A stretch of DNA of 5,797 nucleotides, taken from JBMNTP01 sp050945795. Lineage in GTDB: Bacteria > Bacillota > Clostridia > Christensenellales > MGBC116941. A program made the position numbers and the translations under genes. This document shows positions 1 to 4,676 of this stretch, piece after piece. The stretch covers positions 1-5,797 of the forward strand of contig JBMNTP010000046.1 in the NCBI GenBank assembly GCA_050945795.1. The letters are read 5' to 3'. Position 1 is the stretch's first letter; every line of letters begins with the position of its first letter. The notes under the pieces are model-generated. The model was not told the origin of the DNA, did no database searches, and was given only the letters and a program-made list of their open reading frames with translations.

Positions 1-120
1 GTGAAGAATATAAATGGTGTCATAGTAATCGTGTCATGGTATGCACCAACTGAAAAAAATGCACCCGCCTGGTTTTCTATAGGAATCGTGTTATTGTATC
101 AAAAGCAAGGTTTATAGACA

Positions 121-152
121 GTTACTTTTTCTTTGCAAAAAGAAAAAGTAAC
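121..152. repeat. Perfect 14-bp palindrome with GCAA loop
   Basis: The arm GTTACTTTTTCTTT (121-134) is followed by GCAA and then its exact reverse complement AAAGAAAAAGTAAC (139-152). As RNA this makes a 14-bp stem with a GNRA-type tetraloop. It is followed by an A-rich stretch rather than a U-run, so it is not a normal plus-strand terminator. From memory, very similar pyrimidine/purine palindromes occur as dispersed intergenic repeats in many bacterial genomes, so a repeat element is the likeliest reading. I cannot test copy number here. Confidence 0.7.
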
Positions 153-163
153 CAAAAAGAAAT

Positions 164-200
164 GAATATCGTGCATCAGATTATATGGTGTGCGATATTT
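164..200. other. Second long hairpin, possible weak terminator
   Basis: Bases 165-178 pair with 186-199 over 14 positions. Seven are perfect at the base (AATATCG with CGATATT) and three inner pairs are G-U if transcribed from the plus strand. A 7-nt loop closes it. The stem runs straight into a short T-run (198-202), so it could act as a plus-strand terminator for whatever enters from the left, although the stem base is AT-rich. It sits 12 nt after the 121-152 palindrome, and the two may form one element. Confidence 0.4.
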
Positions 201-300
201 TTATGCCTGCGGTGAGGTGTTATTCTATATAAGCAAAGCATTGTCTTGCATCCTCAGAAATTACCACGATGGCTAGAGGAAAACATTAAGATTTAAACGC

Positions 301-329
301 AAAAAAGGCGGGGCGAAATGCCCTGCCTT
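301..329 (-). terminator. Rho-independent terminator, minus strand
   Basis: Bases 305-314 (AAGGCGGGGC) pair with 320-329 (GCCCTGCCTT) around a 5-nt loop. The one non-Watson-Crick position can pair as G-U in a plus-strand transcript and faces C against A in a minus-strand transcript. On the minus strand the GC-rich stem is followed directly by TTTTTT (306-301), which is classic intrinsic terminator geometry. On the plus strand it is followed by CTGCTTAGC, so it would terminate poorly in that direction. It implies a minus-strand transcript starting between here and the divergent gene at 511. Confidence 0.65.
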
Positions 330-344
330 CTGCTTAGCTAACAG

Positions 345-401
345 CTATTCGACTGTCTTATCTCTCACCTTAGCTAAAGATATACAGCCAATCATTATCA
401 T
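345..401 (-). CDS. Possible 18-aa small protein
   Basis: Read on the minus strand, ATG at 401-399 opens an 18-codon frame (MIMIGCISLAKVRDKTVE) ending with TAG at 347-345. A purine-rich AAAGAGA lies about 8 nt upstream as a possible ribosome site, and a strong minus-strand terminator begins 15 nt after the stop. The first half is hydrophobic and the second half charged, a layout seen in small type I toxins, but I do not recognise it as a member of any such family. It may be a real microprotein, a remnant of a longer gene, or chance within a small RNA. The case rests on compact placement before the terminator; a minus-strand promoter is only weakly visible. Confidence 0.25.
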   Translation of the reverse strand: MIMIGCISLAKVRDKTVE

Positions 402-438
402 AAAAACATCTCTTTTTTAACCGCCTCTTATTGGCTGT
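384..438. repeat. 9-bp inverted repeat with 37-nt loop
   Basis: ACAGCCAAT (384-392) is exactly complementary to ATTGGCTGT (430-438). Inside the loop an A5 run (402-406) faces a T6 run (413-418). On the minus strand the loop contains the possible ribosome site and ATG of the 18-aa frame. On the plus strand the repeat lies just upstream of the promoter of the gene at 511. It could be an RNA hairpin or a protein-binding operator. Confidence 0.4.
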
Positions 439-440
439 CC

Positions 441-469
441 TGTTTATGGTACTTGGCAGGCTATATAAT
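441..469 (+). promoter_or_regulatory. Candidate promoter for the gene at 511
   Basis: TATAAT at 464-469 is a perfect -10 hexamer 41 nt before the start codon. The best-spaced -35 (TGTTTA, 441-446, 17 nt away) is poor, and no extended -10 TG is present. The promoter may therefore be weak or need an activator, for which the inverted repeat ending at 438 would be a suitably placed site. Confidence 0.35.
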
Positions 470-510
470 TTATCTAATCAAATTGGATAATTTTAGAATG
501 AAGGCATAAT

Positions 511-1245
511 ATGACAGCTCAGAGTTCCGATGTATTTAATTATAAAAAACATAGCTATGAACTATCGGCAATTGAGAACCCTGACAAATTCTTCGACTTT
601 AGCGCTTTAGGATTTAATAATCCATCTGTTTTTAGTACAGACTGCTACAGGGGGTATATTGCAACTTTCCATATTAATAAGGAGGGAAAGCTTGCGCTAC
701 AACATTTAGATACCAGCGATTCTAATTTAATAGTATATATGTCTGTGGGCGAAGCTGAAAAACAAAAAATTAAAGACAGAATACCAAGAGTAAATGCCAA
801 ATATCCAATTTTCGTTCACTCAAGCGAAAGCCCCTACTCAAAAGTTGATCCAAAAGGACGCTGTTCTATATATAAAGATAAAGATGGCAATAGAAAATTG
901 AGAGGATATATCCACCATAGCAATGCTTTTTACCAAGATATTGATCTATTGTTGGATTATACGGGGTCAATTATCATTTGCGCAGGCTTCATTTTCAGTT
1001 TATATGTACATATGGGTTTTCATGAGCCGTTCAAGTATAAGCGCGTTATCAAACTCGACTTTAATAGAGGCACGCTAACGGACGAAACAGATCTGTCCGC
1101 AAAAGCTTCACTATGGCGAAAATCTATCGATTATGACCACTACCCATATAAAGATGATGAAACTGGTCTGGGAATGGTCAAATGGATTAATGAGACTTTT
1201 CAAAGAGACTCAGACCGCTTCTGGGAGTTTGCAAAGAAGCCCTAA
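511..1245 (+). CDS. Uncharacterised protein, 244 aa
   Basis: The function is unknown. ATG at 511 is preceded by GAAGG (500-504) with 6 nt spacing, a credible ribosome site. The protein is soluble-looking: no signal peptide, and one moderately hydrophobic stretch (about residues 148-166) that is too mixed for a confident membrane helix. The block around 148-184, with LYVHMGF followed by a Lys/Tyr-rich strand ending in LDF, together with the Cys-Tyr-Arg-Gly motif near 45-48, resembles from memory an uncharacterised bacterial family of about 200-250 aa seen as isolated genes in many phyla. The length agrees, so it is probably complete. It stands alone between its own promoter and a 279-nt gap. 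Its codon use is clearly AT-richer (AAA, TTT, ATT, GAT) than that of the downstream operon, which hints at a different origin. Confidence 0.85.
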   Translation: MTAQSSDVFNYKKHSYELSAIENPDKFFDFSALGFNNPSVFSTDCYRGYIATFHINKEGKLALQHLDTSDSNLIVYMSVGEAEKQKIKDRIPRVNAKYPIFVHSSESPYSKVDPKGRCSIYKDKDGNRKLRGYIHHSNAFYQDIDLLLDYTGSIIICAGFIFSLYVHMGFHEPFKYKRVIKLDFNRGTLTDETDLSAKASLWRKSIDYDHYPYKDDETGLGMVKWINETFQRDSDRFWEFAKKP

Positions 1246-1357
1246 CCTTTACTCCATTTTGTCCATTTTCCCTCCTAAAGATACAATCATTTTTTCGCTA
1301 GCAATAAAGAAAATCGCCCTTGCGCATCCCGCCATCACAATTTATTAAATGCGGTGT

Positions 1358-1409
1358 CCGGGCATATTTGGGTAGCTCTTACTTTAGATAAAACTACTAG
1401 CTTGCCCGG
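1358..1409. repeat. 7-bp inverted repeat, possible structured leader
   Basis: CCGGGCA (1358-1364) is complementary to TGCCCGG (1403-1409), enclosing 38 nt in which GTAG (1372-1375) can pair with CTAC (1394-1397). The result is a two-stem structure with a GC-rich closing helix. No U-run follows on either strand, so it is not a terminator. It lies upstream of the -35 box of the next operon and would not be in that transcript. A DNA-binding site or a small RNA end are alternatives. Confidence 0.35.
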
Positions 1410-1436
1410 GATTAAGAGGGAGCGGATGAATTGTCC

Positions 1437-1464
1437 TTGCCATATTGCCAGTAAATGTTATAAT
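1437..1464 (+). promoter_or_regulatory. Strong sigma-A-type promoter of the wall operon
   Basis: TTGCCA (1437-1442) matches the -35 consensus at five of six positions. After a 16-nt spacer comes TATAAT (1459-1464), a perfect -10 with an extended TG at 1456-1457. Transcription should begin near 1471, about 54 nt before the GTG at 1525. This is the best promoter in the window and probably drives all four downstream genes. Confidence 0.75.
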
Positions 1465-1478
1465 TAGATTGGTAAATT

Positions 1479-1495
1479 CCGATAGAAATTATCGG
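1479..1495. promoter_or_regulatory. Palindrome just downstream of the promoter
   Basis: CCGATA (1479-1484) and TATCGG (1490-1495) form a perfect 6-bp inverted repeat around 5 nt, at roughly +9 to +25 of the predicted transcript. It could be a repressor operator placed to block promoter clearance, or a 5' hairpin stabilising the mRNA. It ends 14 nt before the ribosome site, so it does not mask it. Confidence 0.4.
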
Positions 1496-1524
1496 TCAAA
1501 TATGGGCATAGAGGTGTAAAAAAG

Positions 1525-2913
1525 GTGCTTAAATTAAAAGAAATTCTCTCTAAGTTTCAAGGGTTGAGTTTAAAAAACAAGCTCATATTTTCTGGTTCGG
1601 CGGCTGTTGTTCTAATTGGCGTTATAGCGCTGATAATTGGATTGGGCAGCTCGGCAGCCGCATATAAGCAGCAAGAATCGACATTGCCTGGCAATACTCC
1701 AAAAGAAGAAGCAGCGGCGGCGATAGATAACATGGCCGATCCTGATGAATCACAGATAGAAGAAGCGGAATCGCTGTTCGCCGAACAATGGGCGGAAGAA
1801 GAAATATTAGACCCAGACGATCCGGAGGCCTCAAACGATCCTAAGGAGACGGCTAAAAAAGCCGGCACAGATAAAAGCGCCGGCGGTGCGACGCCACAAG
1901 CCTCGGACGAGGCCGCTACACCTACGCCAACCCCAGTTAAGAAAGATAAAAACACTTATCAGGTATATGTTTCTAAAAACTCCTATACCATAGCAATACT
2001 TCGTCAGGATGATAACGGCGAATATACCCGGCTTGTGCGTAAGTTCTCCACCGGCATTGGTAGAAGCTCTGTGCAAACCAGGACAGGCTCTTTTACTATA
2101 ACAGGCAAGGAACGCTGGCATTCGTGGGGCAAGGGCGGATACTCACCCTATGCTACCAAGTATTCCGGCGGCGTTTACATTCATGGTCCAATATATTCCC
2201 AGAAGGATTCCAACAGCATGCAGCCCGGCTCGTATAACGCCATAGGAACGGCATGTTCATCCGGCTGCCTAAGGACGACGTGCTCCGCCGCGGCTTGGGT
2301 TTATTATAATTGCCCTGTGGGTACCACCGTAATTGTGGCAAACGATTCAAAATATACATCGGGACGTCCCGGCCAGATTCCCGTCTCACAGACATGGGAT
2401 CCTACCGATCCGGGAGCAACGCCTGAGATACCTGTTACAAACTTCAGCTTGAGCGCCACCAGCCTTACCATTCAGGCCGGCCAAACGGCGTCTCTTTCAG
2501 TTGCAAATATACTGCCCAATAACACCAGCACGAAGCAGTTTATATACACATCCGGCAATACGTCGGTTGCTACAGTAAATTCATCAGGCGTAATCACCGC
2601 GGTAAACGCAGGCACTGCCGTTATAGCCGTTACAGCGGATGATCCTTCCGGTATATCGCGCAAATGTACGGTTACAGTAACGCCCGCCCCAACTCCGACA
2701 CCCGCGCCTACACCTACTCCGACTCCGTCTCCCACGTCAACACCTACACCGACCCCCACCCCAACACCGGCTACTCCTACGCCTACATTGGAGCCGACAC
2801 CTACACCAACGCCGACTCCGTCCGAGCCGGTAGATCCAACACCGACGCCTACACCTACACCGACGCCAACTCCGACTCCCACGCCGGAGCCGGATCCTAC
2901 GCCGGAGCCATAG
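1525..2913 (+). CDS. Membrane-tethered L,D-transpeptidase with Ig-like domain
   Basis: Predicted to form peptidoglycan cross-links by attacking tetrapeptide donors, outside the membrane. Translation starts at GTG; AGAGGTG (1510-1516) lies 8 nt upstream. Layout: a Lys-rich N-terminus; a hydrophobic segment (about 19-40) followed by Ala-rich residues, so either a membrane anchor or a signal peptide cut near 46; an acidic low-complexity spacer (47-140); a YkuD L,D-transpeptidase domain (about 143-272); a bacterial Ig-like (BIG2) domain (about 302-386); and a Pro-Thr tail (387-462). Catalytic residues are His220 (in IHG) and Cys248 (in SSGCLR). The residue two before the cysteine is Ser, where many homologues have His. 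No LPXTG motif, SLH domain or other anchor follows the tail. It is first in the operon, 29 nt ahead of the VanX-like gene. The enzyme class is well supported; the exact substrate is not. Confidence 0.92.
   Translation: MLKLKEILSKFQGLSLKNKLIFSGSAAVVLIGVIALIIGLGSSAAAYKQQESTLPGNTPKEEAAAAIDNMADPDESQIEEAESLFAEQWAEEEILDPDDPEASNDPKETAKKAGTDKSAGGATPQASDEAATPTPTPVKKDKNTYQVYVSKNSYTIAILRQDDNGEYTRLVRKFSTGIGRSSVQTRTGSFTITGKERWHSWGKGGYSPYATKYSGGVYIHGPIYSQKDSNSMQPGSYNAIGTACSSGCLRTTCSAAAWVYYNCPVGTTVIVANDSKYTSGRPGQIPVSQTWDPTDPGATPEIPVTNFSLSATSLTIQAGQTASLSVANILPNNTSTKQFIYTSGNTSVATVNSSGVITAVNAGTAVIAVTADDPSGISRKCTVTVTPAPTPTPAPTPTPTPSPTSTPTPTPTPTPATPTPTLEPTPTPTPTPSEPVDPTPTPTPTPTPTPTPTPEPDPTPEP
2683..2910 (+). repeat. 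Pro-Thr coding repeat, 6-nt unit
   Basis: About 228 bases built from degenerate CCN-ACN hexamers encode some thirty Pro-Thr pairs, interrupted by Ala, Ser, Glu and Asp. All repeat steps are multiples of 3 nt, so gain or loss of units would alter tail length without breaking the frame. Third positions vary (A, T, G and C all occur), so the DNA repeat is imperfect while the protein repeat is tight, which points to selection on the protein. Such tails usually span cell wall or act as flexible, often glycosylated, stalks. Confidence 0.85.
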
Positions 2914-2928
2914 AATAGCGCGAAATAT

Positions 2929-2934
2929 AAGGAG
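2929..2934 (+). promoter_or_regulatory. Ribosome binding site fixing the GTG at 2943
   Basis: AAGGAG lies 8 nt before GTG at 2943, in the 29-nt gap after the transpeptidase stop. No ATG occurs at a better distance in this frame, so the GTG start is well supported. Confidence 0.75.
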
Positions 2935-2942
2935 AATTAAGA

Positions 2943-4085
2943 GTGCGTTTTGCGGGTTTTAAAAAAGTCAGCAGCCATATTATAAAAGGCGGCCGATTTG
3001 TAGCGCTTGGCATAGCGGTTGTTATGTTGCTTGCCGGATGCGGCAGCGAAGCGGCGGAGGCTGTTTCTACACAAACACCACCGTCTAAGGCGGCGCAGAC
3101 AACGCCTGCCCCGACAAGCAATGCTATTGTTACAGTTTCGCCAGCATCAACTCCTAAGCCTACAGAAACGCCACCCATTGAGAGGGCGGCCGATTTGCCT
3201 CGTGACGAAAATGGCATAGTGACATTGTCCGTAGAGTTTATAGATCCGATTGCGCTAATGGTTAGCGCGAAGCAGGTAAACGTTAGGGACAAGCCGGACG
3301 CCGATGCGGGCAAGCGCATTACTACGGCAACGCTGGGGCAGCAGATGCTCTCAACGCACGTTATAGACGGCTGGTTTGAGGTAACTGTGCTGCCGGGTAT
3401 GCAGCAAGGGTTTGTTCGCAGCGATTTCGCTGAGGACTATGATTCGGCCCGTATATTTTTTGCTAGGCCGGCTAAACAAGACATAGTTACCAAGGCAAAA
3501 GACGGTACCGAAACTACTTTGGTGAACAATCTGGTTGATGTAAGGGAATATGCTCCGGATATTGTTTACAATATTGTGTTCGCCACGCCGGACAACTATA
3601 CCAGCAAAACGCTTTACTCCCGCGACGCCTGCCTGCTGCAAAAGGGCACCGCCCAAAAGCTTGCCAAGGCGCAAGAGATGTTCAAGGCCGACGGTTACAG
3701 TATAAAAATATACGACGGGTACCGCCCCGGTTCCGTGTCAGGAGAGTTGTATAAAGTGGTACCCGATTCAAAATATGTAGCGCCTGCCGGCTCGTCCAAT
3801 CATAATAGGGGCGCGGCGGTAGATATAACACTTGTTGATAGCGACGGAAATGAGCTGGAGATGCCATCCGCCGTAATGGAGCTTAACGAAAAAGCGGGGC
3901 GTAACCAGAAAGGCATGAGCAAAGCGGCTAAAGCCAATATGGACTATTTAACCTCCATAATGCAAAAATGCGGGTTTACTACATACAGCGCCGAGTGGTG
4001 GCACTATACCGACAAAAACGCCAAGCAATTTCCTGTTTCGGATTTAGACTTTACAAAGCTTCATTATATAGAAAACCTGCCCTAG
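2943..4085 (+). CDS. SH3-domain VanX-type D,D-dipeptidase lipoprotein
   Basis: A predicted zinc peptidase of family M15D anchored on the outer face of the membrane. The N-terminus (1-33) is a lipoprotein signal ending in LLAGC, with Cys33 the lipidated residue. A Thr/Pro-rich linker (about 41-80) reaches out, then a bacterial SH3 domain (about 105-165) and the catalytic domain (about 175-375). Active-site residues are visible in order: Arg261 (DGYRP), zinc ligands His287 and Asp294 in SSNHNRGAAVD, catalytic Glu351 and third ligand His354 in EWWH. VanX itself is about 200 aa and cytoplasmic; here an export signal and SH3 domain are added and the loop between the zinc ligands is short. Since it acts outside, it more likely trims D-Ala-containing wall peptides or scavenged dipeptide than confers glycopeptide resistance. 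No vanHA-like genes are near. Co-transcription with the L,D-transpeptidase fits joint wall remodelling. Confidence 0.9.
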   Translation: MRFAGFKKVSSHIIKGGRFVALGIAVVMLLAGCGSEAAEAVSTQTPPSKAAQTTPAPTSNAIVTVSPASTPKPTETPPIERAADLPRDENGIVTLSVEFIDPIALMVSAKQVNVRDKPDADAGKRITTATLGQQMLSTHVIDGWFEVTVLPGMQQGFVRSDFAEDYDSARIFFARPAKQDIVTKAKDGTETTLVNNLVDVREYAPDIVYNIVFATPDNYTSKTLYSRDACLLQKGTAQKLAKAQEMFKADGYSIKIYDGYRPGSVSGELYKVVPDSKYVAPAGSSNHNRGAAVDITLVDSDGNELEMPSAVMELNEKAGRNQKGMSKAAKANMDYLTSIMQKCGFTTYSAEWWHYTDKNAKQFPVSDLDFTKLHYIENLP

Positions 4086-4123
4086 CAGTAAGCTAAGCGG
4101 CTTAAAACATTAACACCAAACGA

Positions 4124-4663
4124 ATGGAGATGAGCGAAATAAAACCTAAGATAATTATTACTTTATTTTTGGCATTGGCATGCGTATTTTTATTAGCGTG
4201 CGGCGCATCAGGCCCTGAGGACATGTCGCTTGAAAAGGACATGGGCATAACTGTGGATGGGACATGGTATCCCATTTATCAAGATGCCGCGCCGCTATTG
4301 GCATCTATTGGAGAGGACTATGAACTGTTCGCTGCGCCGAGCTGCCTGTTCACAGGGGAAGATAAGGAATTTTCCTATGACAGCTGCTCTGTATTCACCA
4401 ATCCCGACGGCGATAAAGATATATGGTACATCATCGACTTAAAGGACGCCACATACTCTACCTCAAGAAACATACGTGTCGGCAATACAGCGGATGACCT
4501 AATATCAGCGTATGGAGAGAAGTACTATTGGGAGAGCGATTATCAAATGGTCTATTCGATCTCTAATATACAGGGTGACCTGACCAGCCCATGCATCATG
4601 TTTGATCTTGAGGACGATGTTATAACCAAAATCGGGATTTACTATCCTACAAATATGGGCTGA
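4124..4663 (+). CDS. Small lipoprotein of unknown function
   Basis: The 179-aa product starts with a lipoprotein signal: a hydrophobic run (about 10-25) and a lipobox LLAC with Cys26. The mature part is acidic and shows a pattern (a Ser-Cys pair near residue 73, then a Tyr/Phe-rich strand, Asp-rich turns, and a G-N-x-x-x-D-L-I-x-x-Y-G helix near 118-130) that I associate with small uncharacterised lipoproteins of clostridia. No catalytic motif is visible. It follows the VanX-like gene by 38 nt and precedes the FkbH-like gene by 13 nt, so it is probably in the same operon. The start is uncertain: ATG at 4124 has no ribosome site, and ATG at 4130 directly abuts a GGAG. A surface-bound accessory or sensor role is possible but is a guess. 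Confidence 0.85.
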   Translation: MEMSEIKPKIIITLFLALACVFLLACGASGPEDMSLEKDMGITVDGTWYPIYQDAAPLLASIGEDYELFAAPSCLFTGEDKEFSYDSCSVFTNPDGDKDIWYIIDLKDATYSTSRNIRVGNTADDLISAYGEKYYWESDYQMVYSISNIQGDLTSPCIMFDLEDDVITKIGIYYPTNMG

Positions 4664-4664
4664 T

Positions 4665-4670
4665 GAGGAG
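4665..4670 (+). promoter_or_regulatory. Ribosome binding site choosing GTG at 4677
   Basis: GAGGAG starts just after the TGA of the lipoprotein gene. An ATG at 4671 follows it with no spacing, which is too close for initiation. GTG at 4677, in the same frame, is 6 nt away and is therefore the better start. The other two well-defined starts in this operon are also GTG. Confidence 0.6.
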
Positions 4671-4676
4671 ATGACT

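Larger units (their letters stand above)
1..510. other. Structured AT-rich intergenic region
   Basis: No convincing plus-strand gene is visible in these 510 bases. Frame 1 is open from the window edge to a TAG at 115-117 (38 codons). It could be the tail of a gene entering from the left, but its translation resembles nothing I know. The rest is rich in inverted repeats: a perfect palindrome at 121-152, a wobble-rich hairpin at 164-200, a minus-strand terminator at 301-329 and a 9-bp inverted repeat at 384-392/430-438. An 18-codon minus-strand frame lies at 401-345, and the promoter of the next gene lies near 464. I see nothing I can name between about 205 and 295. Confidence 0.6.
1246..1524. 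other. Spacer with hairpin and promoter
   Basis: This 279-nt gap separates the stand-alone gene from the downstream operon. It has no credible plus-strand gene. It contains an imperfectly filled inverted repeat at 1358-1409, a strong promoter at 1437-1464 and a small palindrome at 1479-1495. A T-run at 1290-1295 lacks a stem before it, so I see no clear terminator for the upstream gene. On the minus strand a strong AGGAGG (1276-1271) precedes only a 5-codon frame. Confidence 0.6.

Noticed and set aside
1..117. Frame open from the left edge to TAG at 115-117, possible gene tail
   Set aside because: Thirty-eight open codons are easily obtained by chance, the translation resembles nothing I know, and there is no upstream sequence to judge. 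It is mentioned in the region entry only.
1290..1295. T-run as terminator of the gene at 511
   Set aside because: No stable stem precedes it on the plus strand.
1133..1348. 71-codon plus-strand frame overlapping the end of the gene at 511
   Set aside because: It lies mostly inside the real gene in another frame, has no ribosome site, and its product is unlike any known protein.
2472..2882. Long minus-strand frame encoding a Gly-Val repeat
   Set aside because: It is the reverse complement of the Pro-Thr tail and Ig-like domain; the repeat excludes stops in several frames.
2664..2918. Plus-strand Tyr/Thr/Asp-rich frame in the repeat
   Set aside because: It is an out-of-frame shadow of the Pro-Thr coding repeat without a ribosome site.
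2943..4085. Glycopeptide (vancomycin) resistance gene cluster
   Set aside because: The VanX-like protein is exported and no ligase, dehydrogenase or VanRS-like genes are present, so the resistance reading is not supported.
4089..4104. TAAGC/GCTTA hairpin between the VanX-like and lipoprotein genes
   Set aside because: Only five base pairs and followed by AAAACAT rather than a U-run, so it is unlikely to end transcription.
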